This document shows, one piece after another, positions 1-6,842 of a stretch of DNA of 15,203 nt. The notes under the pieces are model-generated. The model worked only from the letters and a program-made list of their open reading frames with translations. It was not told where the DNA came from and searched no databases. Source of the stretch: Pseudofrankia asymbiotica (GTDB lineage: Bacteria > Actinomycetota > Actinomycetes > Frankiales > Frankiaceae); assembly GCF_001983105.1 (NCBI RefSeq), contig NZ_MOMC01000045.1, forward strand, positions 8,058 through 23,260. The letters are read 5' to 3'. Within the stretch, counting starts at the first letter, position 1. Every line of letters begins with the position of its first letter. The translations under genes and the position numbers were made by a program.

Positions 1-120
1 CGGCCTCGAACCGCCGCGACCTGACACCTTCCCAGACGTGATGGCGTCCAGTGGCTCCCCTCACGGGGACAGGTCGAAGCACCCGATTCACAGTGGCGAG
101 GGCCGCGCCGGCGTCACACC

Positions 121-150
121 GGCTTCCCGAGCACCACGGCTCGCCGAGCC
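121..150 (-). terminator. Possible terminator hairpin downstream of prpB
   Basis: The stretch folds as GGCT, a 3x3 internal loop, CGAGC, a 6-nt loop, GCTCG and AGCC, giving nine paired bases. It lies about 65 nt beyond the prpB stop, where a terminator of the minus-strand prp transcript would be expected. There is no U tract, which is common in high-GC actinobacteria, so the call rests on position and pairing only. A smaller hairpin (TCCCC/GGGGA, 56-69) lies further on. I see no gene in 1-214: the open frames there are unsupported, and prpC does not begin within it. Confidence 0.35.
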
Positions 151-214
151 TAGAGGCCGTCGTCGCGGGCCGCAAGGCTCATGGGCCGCGCAGGTGCCGC
201 ACCTCACGTGGAGA

Positions 215-1129
215 TCAGTCGGAGAGGCGGAAGTTGAAGATCTCGTCGTCGAAGACGTTGTAGTCGGCGTAGTCGAGCAGTTCGTAGAGCCTCGCCCGGT
301 GCTGCATCCGGTCCACCAGCCCCGCCTGGGTGCCCTCGTCCCTGATCCGGCGCAGGCCGTCCTCGACGGCGCCCATCGCGAGGCGCAGCAGCGTCACCGG
401 GTAGATGACGAGGTTCACGCCGACCGACTCGAGCTGCGTCGCGGTGAACAGCTCGCTCTTGCCGAACTCGGTCATGTTCGCGAGCAGCGGCACGTCCACG
501 GCCTCGCGGATGGCCGCGAACTCGTCGAGGTCCGCCATCGCCTCCGGGAAGATCATGTCCGCGCCGGCGTCGACGTAGGCCCTCGCCCGGTCGGCGGCCG
601 CGTCGAGGCCCTCGACCGCGCGCGCGTCGGTCCGTGCGCAGATGACGAAGTTCGGGTCCCGGCGGGCCGCGACGGCCGCGCGGACCCGCCGCACCATCTC
701 GGCGGTCTCGACCACCGACTTGCCGTCGAGATGGCCGCACCGCTTCGGGTTGACCTGGTCCTCCAGGTGGCAGCCGGCGAGGCCCGCGTCCTCGAGGACC
801 TGGATGGCGCGGGCGACGTTCATCGGCTCGCCGAACCCGGTGTCCGCGTCGACGATCGCCGGCAGGTCGGTCACCCGGGCGATCGCGCCGGACCGCCCGG
901 CGACCTCGGTCAGGGTCGTCAGCCCGATGTCGGGCAGGCCCAGGTCGGCGGAGAGCACCGCGCCGGAGACGTACACACCGTCGAACCCGAGCCGCTGGAT
1001 GAGCAGGGCGGACAGCGGGTTGAAGGCGCCCGGGAAGCGCAGCGGCCCGCTGTCTCCGCTCCGGGAGGCGGCCAGCGCCTCGCGCAGCGCCACCCGCCGG
1101 TCCGCCGCCGGTGTCCGGGCATGCAGCAT
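215..1129 (-). CDS. prpB: 2-methylisocitrate lyase (PrpB, ICL/PEPM superfamily)
   Basis: This 304-residue protein should cleave 2-methylisocitrate to pyruvate and succinate, the last step of the cytosolic methylcitrate cycle. The sequence shows the ICL/PEP-mutase TIM barrel: FPGAFNPLSA near residue 32, the Mg-binding VDADTGFG (D94, D96), and the catalytic signature KRCGH at 129-133 with the nucleophile-position cysteine C131. CARTDA follows. KRCGH and the length of about 300 residues favour methylisocitrate lyase over PEP mutase, oxaloacetate decarboxylase or the longer isocitrate lyases. The ATG at 1129 was chosen because GGGAGGAG lies about 6 nt upstream; the frame stays open further but without homology. 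It begins 17 nt after prpD on the same strand, so the two are surely one transcript. Confidence 0.93.
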   Translation of the reverse strand: MLHARTPAADRRVALREALAASRSGDSGPLRFPGAFNPLSALLIQRLGFDGVYVSGAVLSADLGLPDIGLTTLTEVAGRSGAIARVTDLPAIVDADTGFGEPMNVARAIQVLEDAGLAGCHLEDQVNPKRCGHLDGKSVVETAEMVRRVRAAVAARRDPNFVICARTDARAVEGLDAAADRARAYVDAGADMIFPEAMADLDEFAAIREAVDVPLLANMTEFGKSELFTATQLESVGVNLVIYPVTLLRLAMGAVEDGLRRIRDEGTQAGLVDRMQHRARLYELLDYADYNVFDDEIFNFRLSD

Positions 1130-1146
1130 CGCTGGTCTCCTCCCAA

Positions 1147-2658
1147 CTAGAAGAGCCCGCCCTCGGACCCGATGGGCAGCGGCCAGTCGGGCACGAGGGT
1201 CAGCTCGCCGAGCTCGTCCGGCCGCAGCTCCGGCAGCCGCACGGCGGCGGCGAGGAACCGGTCCTGCTCGTCGGTCGGCACGACGCCCTCGGCCAGCCGG
1301 CGGAACTTCGCCACGTACTCGGACCGCCCGAACGGCCGGGCACCGAGCGGGTGCGCGTCGGCGACGGCGATCTCGTCCTCGACCGTCGAACCGTCCGCCA
1401 GCGTGACGACGACCCGCCCTCCGAACGCCTTCTCCGCCGCGTCGGTCGCGTGGTAGCGGCGGGTCCAGTCCGGGTCCTCGACCGTGGTGATCTTCCGCCA
1501 CAGCTTGACCGTGTCGGGCCTGGCGGCACGCCGCGGCGCGTAGGAGCGCTCGTGATGCCAGCCGGAGTCCTGCAGCGCGACGGCGAGGATGTACGGGATC
1601 GAGTGGTCGAGGGTCTCGCGGCTCGCTGTCGGGTCGTACTTCTGCGGGTCGTTCGCGCCCGAGCCGATCACGTGGTGGGTGTGGTGGCTGGTGTGGATGA
1701 CGACCGAGCGCGCCGTCGCCAGGTCGGGGCCGAGCCGCGGGCCGAGGCGGCGGGCCAGGTCGATGAGCGCCTGGCTCTGGTACTCGGCCGAGTGCTCCTT
1801 GGTGTAGGTGTCCAGGATGCCGAGCTTGGGCTCGCCGGGGCCGGGCAGGCCGACGACGTATCGCGCCCGCGGGCCGTCGAGCAGCCAGGCGATCACTCCG
1901 TCCTCGCCCTCGTAGATCGGGGACGGCGCGCCCTGGCCCCGCATCGCCCGGTCAACCGCCTCGATGGCGATCTTGCCGGCGAACGCGGGCGCGTAGGCCT
2001 TCCAGCTGGAGATCTCGCCCTTGCGGGACTGCCGGGTCGTCGTCGTGGTGTGCAACGCCTGGCCGACCACCTGGTAGACGGTCTCGGTGGGCAGGCCGAG
2101 CAGCGTGCCGATGCCGGCGGCGGCCGACGGCCCAAGGTGCGCGATGTGGTCGATCTTGTGCTTGTGCAGGCTGATCGCGCGGACCAGCGCCACCTGGATC
2201 TCGTAGCCGGTCGCGATGCCGCGCAGCAGCTCGCGCCCGCCGAGCCCGACGTGCTGCGCCGCGGCCAGGATCGGCGGGATGTTGTCGCCGGGATGGGAGT
2301 ACTCGGCGGCGAGGAACGTGTCGTGGAAGTCGAGCTCACGCACCGCGACGCCGTTCGCCCAGGCCGCCCACTCGGGTGAGACCCGGGTCTCGGGCGGCAG
2401 GCCGAACACCGTGGCGCCCGCGCGCCCGGCCGGCGGGGCGTGCCGTAGCGCCTGCTCCCGGGCCGCCGCGACCGGCCCGCGGGCCAGCGCCGCCGCCGCC
2501 ACGCCGGCGTTGTCGATCACCCGGTTGATGACCATCTCGGTGACCTCCGCGGTCACCGCCACCGGGTCGGTCGCGACGGCGGCGATCTTCCAGGCGAGCT
2601 GCTCGTCCCGGGCCAGCCGCTCCTCGCTGCGGTGGACGCGCACCGTGTGCTCGATCAT
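1147..2658 (-). CDS. prpD: 2-methylcitrate dehydratase (PrpD, MmgE/PrpD family)
   Basis: The 503-residue protein has the usual PrpD length and belongs to the MmgE/PrpD family, which dehydrates 2-methylcitrate to 2-methyl-cis-aconitate without an iron-sulfur cluster. Recognisable blocks are the N-terminal all-helical domain with [17 protein letters not shown] near residue 100, [45 protein letters not shown], the [18 protein letters not shown] segment, and the C-terminal domain with [12 protein letters not shown]. prpB follows after 17 nt. Upstream, the metal-sensor gene ends 36 nt away on the same strand, leaving little room for a dedicated promoter. The ribosome binding site is weak: an AGG lies about 10 nt before the ATG, and a GAGGGA further up. 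The next cycle enzyme, PrpC, is not in the window. Confidence 0.93.
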   Translation of the reverse strand: MIEHTVRVHRSEERLARDEQLAWKIAAVATDPVAVTAEVTEMVINRVIDNAGVAAAALARGPVAAAREQALRHAPPAGRAGATVFGLPPETRVSPEWAAWANGVAVRELDFHDTFLAAEYSHPGDNIPPILAAAQHVGLGGRELLRGIATGYEIQVALVRAISLHKHKIDHIAHLGPSAAAGIGTLLGLPTETVYQVVGQALHTTTTTRQSRKGEISSWKAYAPAFAGKIAIEAVDRAMRGQGAPSPIYEGEDGVIAWLLDGPRARYVVGLPGPGEPKLGILDTYTKEHSAEYQSQALIDLARRLGPRLGPDLATARSVVIHTSHHTHHVIGSGANDPQKYDPTASRETLDHSIPYILAVALQDSGWHHERSYAPRRAARPDTVKLWRKITTVEDPDWTRRYHATDAAEKAFGGRVVVTLADGSTVEDEIAVADAHPLGARPFGRSEYVAKFRRLAEGVVPTDEQDRFLAAAVRLPELRPDELGELTLVPDWPLPIGSEGGLF

Positions 2659-2671
2659 GCGGTCACGCCTG

Positions 2672-2701
2672 TCCCTCAGGCATCCGGGGCTCCCTCAGGC
2701 A
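2672..2701. repeat. 11-bp direct repeat at the sensor-prpD junction
   Basis: TCCCTCAGGCA occurs at 2672-2682 and again at 2691-2701, a 19-bp period. The second copy contains the stop codon of the metal-sensor gene. It looks like a small local duplication that lengthened the gap before prpD. No function is evident. Confidence 0.6.
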
Positions 2702-3090
2702 CCTGGGGCGGTCGCCGGCTCGCGTCCGGCCTCGGGGGAGGCGTCCGGGAGGCCGAGGCCGAGGTGCTCGACGTGGTACAGGGCCTGGTCGAGGAGTTCG
2801 GCGACGTGGTTGTCGTAGAGGGCGTAGACGACGGAGCGGCCGGTCCGGGTGCCGACCACGAGGCCAAGGTGCCGCAGCAGGCGGAGCTGATGGGAGCAGG
2901 CGGACTGCTCCATCCCGACCTCGGAGGCCAGCTCGGTCGCGGCAAGCGGCCCTTCGCGTAGCCGGGCGAGGATCAACAGCCGCGACGGGGTCGCGAGCGC
3001 CTGGAGCGTGGTGGCGACCTTCGCGGCGCTGGCCGCGTCCAGACGGGGGCGCGGGACGCGGCTTGCTGGCGGTGCGGCTCCGTGACCCAC
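2695..3090 (-). CDS. nmtR: NmtR-like ArsR/SmtB-family Ni/Co-responsive repressor
   Basis: This predicted 131-residue winged-helix repressor closely follows Mycobacterium tuberculosis NmtR as I recall it: N-terminus (M/V)GHG, the block LQALATPSRL, then GMEQSACSHQLR as recognition helix, LGLVVG, GRSVVYALYD, and YHVEHLGLGL. The alpha-5 metal ligands of NmtR (D91, H93, H104, H107) correspond to D93, H95, H106 and H109 here, and His3 is kept. The two additional C-terminal histidines of NmtR (H109, H116) are replaced by G111 and an A/S-rich tail. The GTG at 3090 is chosen because it recreates the GHG N-terminus, and a TACCCT -10 box ends 6 nt before it, implying a leaderless mRNA. The gene diverges from a metal ATPase across an operator and lies 36 nt upstream of prpD. 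Metal specificity is inferred. Confidence 0.85.
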   Translation of the reverse strand: MGHGAAPPASRVPRPRLDAASAAKVATTLQALATPSRLLILARLREGPLAATELASEVGMEQSACSHQLRLLRHLGLVVGTRTGRSVVYALYDNHVAELLDQALYHVEHLGLGLPDASPEAGREPATAPGA

Positions 3091-3096
3091 CTGACC

Positions 3097-3102
3097 AGGG
3101 TA
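3097..3102 (-). promoter_or_regulatory. -10 box of the leaderless nmtR transcript
   Basis: On the minus strand TACCCT matches the actinobacterial TAnnnT -10 consensus. Six bases separate it from the GTG at 3090, the usual distance from a -10 box to a transcription start, so transcript and reading frame would begin together. The upstream -35 region falls inside the inverted repeat at 3113-3140, consistent with autorepression. Confidence 0.5.
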
Positions 3103-3112
3103 CGCCCGCCAT

Positions 3113-3140
3113 GAACATATGAACTGTTGTTCATATATTC
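3113..3140. promoter_or_regulatory. ArsR/SmtB-type operator between nmtR and ctpD
   Basis: GAACATATGAAC (3113-3124) and GTTCATATATTC (3129-3140) form a 12-4-12 inverted repeat with 11 of 12 positions paired; the inner ATATGAAC-TGTT-GTTCATAT is perfect. It resembles the TGAACA/TGTTCA-containing imperfect repeats bound by SmtB/ArsR repressors. An extra ATGAAC half-site at 3111-3116 partly overlaps the left arm. It lies in the AT-rich divergent promoter region and could repress both genes until metal binds the sensor. Confidence 0.8.
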
Positions 3141-3149
3141 CTGTACGGT
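3120..3149 (+). promoter_or_regulatory. Probable ctpD promoter
   Basis: TACGGT at 3144-3149 fits the TAnnnT -10 consensus. The matching -35 region about 18 bp upstream (TGAACT, 3120-3125) lies inside the operator, so bound repressor would cover it. The predicted start near 3156 leaves a leader of about 38 nt before the ATG at 3194. The -35 match is poor. Confidence 0.4.
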
Positions 3150-3193
3150 GGGGCGGACCTGTCGTCCAGCGCGGCCTACTCGAAGGACCCCCG

Positions 3194-5167
3194 ATGTTGT
3201 TGCCGCCCACAGTGGGCCGCTCGGCGCCGACCGCCCGCGCCGCCGGAGACCGGCCGGTACCCAGGCGCCGCACCCGGGTCCTCGCCGTGCGTGAGAGCCG
3301 CTGGGCGGCCGCCGCGCTCGCGCTGTTCGTGCTGGCGTTGCCGCCGTACCTGCTGCACGCCCCGGCCTGGACATGGGCGCCGCTCTACGCCGCCGTGTAC
3401 GCCACCGGCGGCTGGGGCCCGGGCTGGGCGGGTCTTCAGGCGCTGCGGAACAGGACTCTGGACGTGGACCTGCTGATGGTGGTCGCCGCGCTGGGAGCGG
3501 CGGCGGTCGGACAGGTGCTCGACGGGGCGCTGCTGATCGTCATCTTCGCCACGTCAGGGGCGCTCGAGGCCATCGCCACCGCCCGGACCGCGGACTCCGT
3601 GCGCGGCCTGCTCGACCTGGCACCGGCCACGGCCAGCCGGCTCGCCGACGACGGCACCGAGCAGACCGTGCCCGCCGGCGAGCTGGCGGTCGGCGACACC
3701 ATCCTGGTACGCCCGGGCGAGCGCGTCGGCGGCGACGGCCGGGTCCTGGGCGGGGCCAGCGAGGTGGACCAGGCCACGATCACCGGCGAGTCGCTGCCCG
3801 TGGTCAAGGAGAGCGGCGACGAGGTGTTCGCCGGCACCGTGAACGGCACCGGCATGTTGCGGGTGAAGGTCGAGCGCGACCCGGCCGACTCGGTACTCGC
3901 CCGGATCGTGGCCATGGTCGAACAGGCCTCGAGGACCAAGGCGCCGACCCAGCTGCTCGTCGAGAGGATCGAACAGCGCTACAGCCTCGCCATGGTCGCC
4001 GGCACGGTCGCGCTGTTCGCCGTGCCGCTGCTGGCCGGCGCCGTCCTGCGGCCGACGTTGCTGCGCGCCATGACCTTCATGATCGTCGCCTCGCCCTGCG
4101 CGGTCGTGCTGGCCACCATGCCCCCGCTGCTGGCCGCGATCGCCACGGCTGGCCGTCACGGCGTCCTGGTCAAGTCCGCGCTCGTCATGGAACGCCTCGG
4201 CCAGGTGGACGCGGTCGCCCTGGACAAGACCGGGACCCTCACCGAAGGCACCCCGCGAGTCACCGACATCCACCCGCTGACGGGCTCCGGCCTGACCGAG
4301 GACGGCCTGCTGACCCTCGCGGCGGCGGCGGAGCATCCCAGCGAGCACCCGCTGGCCCGCGCCATCGCCCGCGCCGCCCGCACCCGCGGCCTGCGCGTGC
4401 CGTCCGCCGAGGACTTCGTCTCGATCGCCGGCACCGGCGTGACCGCCACCGTCGACGGCCACGCGGTGACGGTCGGCAGCCCCGCGCGCCTGCCCGGCGG
4501 ACGTGCCAGCCATCCGGCCGTCGTCGCGGCGGCGAACGAGGTGGAAGGGCCAGGCCGCACCGCGGTCGTCGTCGCGCTGGACGGCGCGCCGGTCGGCGTA
4601 CTCGGCATGGCCGACCGGCCGCGCGACGGCGCGCCCGCCGCCGTCGCCGCCCTGACCAGAGTGACCGGCGCGGCACCGGTCCTTGTCACCGGCGACAACC
4701 CGGCGGCCGCCGCCCACCTCGCCGCCGAACTCGGCATCGTCGACATCCGCGCCGACCTGCTGCCGCGGGACAAGGTCACCGTCCTCGCCGAACTGCGGCA
4801 CGCCGGCCGGAGGGTACTGATGGTGGGCGACGGCATCAACGACGCCCCCGCGCTCGCCGCCGCCCACACCAGCGTCGCGATGGGCCGCGCCGGCTCCGAC
4901 CTCGCCCTCGAGACGGCCGACGCCGTGGTGGTCCGCGACGAGCTCGCCACCATCCCCGCCGTCCTCGCGCTCGCCCGGCAGGCCCGCCACCTGGTAGTCC
5001 AGAACCTCGTCGTCGCGGCGGTCTTCATCGTCGGCCTCGTGGCCTGGGACCTGGCGGGGACCCTCCCGCTGCCGCTGGGCGTCGCCGGCCACGAAGGCTC
5101 CACCGTCCTCGTCGGCCTCAACGGACTACGCCTGCTCTCCGACTCCGCCTGGCGTCGGGCCCGCTGA
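3194..5167 (+). CDS. ctpD: P1B-4-type metal-efflux ATPase (CtpD/CtpJ-like)
   Basis: The predicted 657-residue membrane pump couples ATP hydrolysis to export of divalent metal. In order: a short N-terminus without a CxxC metal-binding domain; two helices at about 37-75; ALRNRTLDVDLLMVVAALGA and a second helix pair (about 85-125); actuator TGES at 197-200; the membrane metal motif SPC at 300-302; phosphorylation site DKTGT with D344; the HP dipeptide in SEHPL (385-386); GDGIND at 545-550; and HEGST at 633-637 near the last helix. SPC plus HEG(G/S)T is the P1B-4 signature, known for Co/Ni/Fe rather than Cu or Zn transport. Length and sequence recall M. tuberculosis CtpD. The ATG at 3194 follows GAAGGA at 7 nt; the earlier ATG at 3119 lies inside the operator. 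Divergence from an NmtR-like sensor favours Co/Ni export. Confidence 0.92.
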   Translation: MLLPPTVGRSAPTARAAGDRPVPRRRTRVLAVRESRWAAAALALFVLALPPYLLHAPAWTWAPLYAAVYATGGWGPGWAGLQALRNRTLDVDLLMVVAALGAAAVGQVLDGALLIVIFATSGALEAIATARTADSVRGLLDLAPATASRLADDGTEQTVPAGELAVGDTILVRPGERVGGDGRVLGGASEVDQATITGESLPVVKESGDEVFAGTVNGTGMLRVKVERDPADSVLARIVAMVEQASRTKAPTQLLVERIEQRYSLAMVAGTVALFAVPLLAGAVLRPTLLRAMTFMIVASPCAVVLATMPPLLAAIATAGRHGVLVKSALVMERLGQVDAVALDKTGTLTEGTPRVTDIHPLTGSGLTEDGLLTLAAAAEHPSEHPLARAIARAARTRGLRVPSAEDFVSIAGTGVTATVDGHAVTVGSPARLPGGRASHPAVVAAANEVEGPGRTAVVVALDGAPVGVLGMADRPRDGAPAAVAALTRVTGAAPVLVTGDNPAAAAHLAAELGIVDIRADLLPRDKVTVLAELRHAGRRVLMVGDGINDAPALAAAHTSVAMGRAGSDLALETADAVVVRDELATIPAVLALARQARHLVVQNLVVAAVFIVGLVAWDLAGTLPLPLGVAGHEGSTVLVGLNGLRLLSDSAWRRAR

Positions 5168-5213
5168 TCGCCCGTGCTGTGGCGCCGCGGCGGTCGGCGG
5201 GCGGTTCGGTCTC

Positions 5214-5243
5214 TTGACATCTGATATATCAATCGGTCACGCT
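5214..5243 (+). promoter_or_regulatory. Promoter with embedded GntR operator (site 1)
   Basis: A perfect -35 box TTGACA (5214-5219) is followed 18 bp later by CACGCT (5238-5243), a weak -10 whose expected start falls on the GTG at 5250. Between the boxes sits CTGATATATCAA (5221-5232), containing the perfect palindrome TGATATATCA (5222-5231). The same 12-mer recurs upstream of the monooxygenase at 8229-8240 on the opposite strand. A protein bound in the spacer would block RNA polymerase. Confidence 0.7.
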
Positions 5244-5249
5244 GCTCTG

Positions 5250-5768
5250 GTGACAAGTGCGGCAGAGGCTCCCCGTACGGACATGGCGGACGACGCGACG
5301 CGGCTCTTCCGCGAGGCCATGGCCCTGTTCCCCAGCGGCGTGACGATCGTGACGACCGCCGACCACACCGGGCGCTGGTGGGGCTTCACCGCCAGCTCGT
5401 TCTGCTCGGTCTCCATGGACCCGCCGCTGGTGCTCGTCTGCCTCGCGGCGAAGGCCGAGTGCCATCCGGTGTTCGCGGTGGCCGAGCGGTTCGTCGTGCA
5501 CGTGGTGCATCCCGAGCACGCGGACCTCGCCGTCCGCTTCGCGACCAGGGGAGCGGACAAGTTCGCGGACGCGGGCTTCCGTTCGGACGAGAACGGCCTA
5601 CCTGTCCTGGACCGGGCGAGCGCGACGTTCAGCTGCGTCACCCATGCGGTGCAGCCGGCGGGTGATCATTCGATCCTGCTGGGCCGGGTGGAGCGGACCT
5701 CCGTCGGCGAGGATCATCCCGCCGTCTACTTCCGGCGCCGGTTCCATCTCATCGGGGACGTCGCCTGA
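5250..5768 (+). CDS. Flavin reductase-domain protein (two-component monooxygenase partner)
   Basis: The predicted 172-residue protein has the FMN-binding split-barrel flavin reductase fold: FPSGVTIVTT near residue 28, GFTASSFCSVSMDPPLVLVCL, HPVFAVAERFVVHV, RFATRGADKF, and the closing GDHSILLGRVE with a PAVYFRRRFH tail. Such proteins use NAD(P)H to reduce free FMN or FAD and pass it to a separate monooxygenase. The obvious partner is the LLM-family monooxygenase ending at 6843, which shares its operator. The GTG at 5250 is proposed as a leaderless start six bases after the -10 element. The ATG at 5283 is an alternative lacking a well-spaced ribosome site (AGAGG is about 16 nt away) and would cost only 11 residues. 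The specific substrate system cannot be read from this gene. Confidence 0.87.
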   Translation: MTSAAEAPRTDMADDATRLFREAMALFPSGVTIVTTADHTGRWWGFTASSFCSVSMDPPLVLVCLAAKAECHPVFAVAERFVVHVVHPEHADLAVRFATRGADKFADAGFRSDENGLPVLDRASATFSCVTHAVQPAGDHSILLGRVERTSVGEDHPAVYFRRRFHLIGDVA

Positions 5769-5862
5769 GATCCCCGATGTCCGTCCGTCGACGGACCTGG
5801 GAGCCGGCTTCGGGGCCGGCGCGCCGACCGACCCGCCCCGTGGAGCGGCGAGAGACATCCCT

Positions 5863-5876
5863 CTCTGATATACGCT
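5863..5876 (+). promoter_or_regulatory. Promoter and partial GntR operator (site 2) of the regulator gene
   Basis: TCTCTGATATA ends at 5872 and is identical to the start of the monooxygenase-side operator read on its own strand. The second half decays: TGATATACGC instead of TGATATATCA. TACGCT (5871-5876) serves as -10 box and overlaps the half-site. Seven bases later comes the GTG at 5884, again suggesting a leaderless mRNA. A weaker operator here would fit mild autoregulation. Confidence 0.6.
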
Positions 5877-5883
5877 GATTGCC

Positions 5884-6723
5884 GTGTCAGCGTCGGGCCA
5901 CCTACATCCGCCTACCGGCGGAGTCATCGAGGGTGAGCGAGCGGTGGCGACAGACGTCCCGGCTTCGGCGGGAGACACCGACGGAACGGGCCTTCGCCGG
6001 CTGCGGCTGGGGGCGACCGCCCGGGACCGCGTGGCCGATGTGCTGCGCGACCAGATCATGAGCGGCCGGTTCGGCCCGGGGACGCGCATCGACCTGGACG
6101 AGACCGCCTCCTGGCTGGGCACGAGCCGGACCCCGGTCCGGGAGGCGTGCCTGACGCTGCAGTTCGAGGGGCTGGTCCACGTCGCCCCCCGCAGCGGGGT
6201 CACGGTCATCGGCCTGCGCCAGCGCGACGTCGAGGACAACTTCGCCCTCAGCGCCCAGCTCGCGGGCTCCGCGGCGGCCTGGGCGGCGGAGCGGATCTCG
6301 GTGCCGGCTCTCGACGAGGTGCGGCGGCTCGCCGACGGCGTCCGCGTGGCCGTCGAGGCCGGCGGGGACCCGAAGATGCCGAACTTCCTGTTCCACCGGG
6401 CGATCAACCGGGCCAGCGACTCGGTGCGGCTCATCGCGCTGATCCGCCAGACCGGGCGGATCATCCCGTGGTCCTTCTTCGACATGGTTCCCGAGCAGGT
6501 GGGCTGCGCCCTGCGGGAACACGACGACATCGTCGACGCGCTCTCGGCCCGCAACGCCGCCCGCGCCCGCCGGGTCTCGGAAGAACACGTGATCAACGCC
6601 GGCCGGCTGCTCGTCGCCCGGATGTTCGGCGACCAGCCCGCCGCCGGTACCGATACCGGCGCTGGCGCTGGCGCTGGCGCTGGCGACGCCGGCCCGCTGC
6701 CCGGCACCAGCGTCGCCAGCTAG
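5884..6723 (+). CDS. GntR-family regulator with FCD ligand domain
   Basis: This 279-residue predicted regulator has an N-terminal winged helix (about residues 42-110: ARDRVADVLRDQIMSGRFGPG, LGTSRTPVREAC, GLVHVAPRSGVTVI) typical of GntR, followed by an all-helical FadR-C/FCD domain. FCD-type histidines are visible in FLFHRAI, REHDDI and SEEHVINAG, which usually hold a metal that helps bind an acid ligand. The C-terminal 25 residues are a Gly-Ala repeat tail. The GTG at 5884 fits a leaderless transcript; a second GTG at 5944, preceded by GAGGGTGAG, would remove 20 poorly conserved residues and cannot be excluded. Flanked by a flavin reductase and a convergent monooxygenase that share an operator, it is very probably their local repressor. 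The effector is unknown. Confidence 0.88.
   Translation: MSASGHLHPPTGGVIEGERAVATDVPASAGDTDGTGLRRLRLGATARDRVADVLRDQIMSGRFGPGTRIDLDETASWLGTSRTPVREACLTLQFEGLVHVAPRSGVTVIGLRQRDVEDNFALSAQLAGSAAAWAAERISVPALDEVRRLADGVRVAVEAGGDPKMPNFLFHRAINRASDSVRLIALIRQTGRIIPWSFFDMVPEQVGCALREHDDIVDALSARNAARARRVSEEHVINAGRLLVARMFGDQPAAGTDTGAGAGAGAGDAGPLPGTSVAS
6658..6687 (+). repeat. GGCGCT hexanucleotide microsatellite
   Basis: Four perfect tandem copies of GGCGCT (6658-6681) plus a degenerate fifth (GGCGAC) lie inside the 3' end of the GntR gene. They encode a Gly-Ala run in the disordered tail. The six-base unit preserves the frame, so copy-number change would only alter tail length. Confidence 0.85.
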
Positions 6724-6773
6724 CGCCGCGCCCGCGAGTGCGCCGGTCGAACCGTCGGCGCGGAAGGCCGTTA

Positions 6774-6837
6774 GGGGCTGTACCCGGATCCGAACGCCGA
6801 GCGGTTGCTGTGCTCGTCCGGATCCGGGTACAGCCCC
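6774..6837. terminator. Bidirectional terminator: perfect 19-bp inverted repeat
   Basis: GGGGCTGTACCCGGATCCG (6774-6792) is perfectly complementary to 6819-6837, with a 26-nt loop. It fills the gap between the convergent GntR gene (stop 6723) and the monooxygenase (stop 6843), reaching within 6 nt of the latter. Position and symmetry suggest a terminator for both transcripts. There is no U tract, and the loop is longer than usual. Confidence 0.75.
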
Positions 6838-6842
6838 GCTGA

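Noticed and set aside
38..1150. Long plus-strand open frame of 370 codons
   Set aside because: It is antisense to prpB, whose catalytic motifs are unmistakable, and its translation is Arg/Val-rich shadow sequence typical of high-GC DNA.
1111..2379. 422-codon plus-strand open frame
   Set aside because: It lies antisense to prpD and has no recognisable domain; the minus-strand gene explains the coding pattern.
3119..3193. N-terminal extension of the metal ATPase from the ATG at 3119
   Set aside because: That ATG belongs to the operator repeat and lies upstream of the predicted transcription start; the ATG at 3194 has a well-placed GAAGGA and gives a CtpD-like length.
3554..5092. 512-codon minus-strand open frame antisense to the ATPase
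   Set aside because: Its Gly/Asp/Arg-rich translation is a codon-phase shadow of ctpD.
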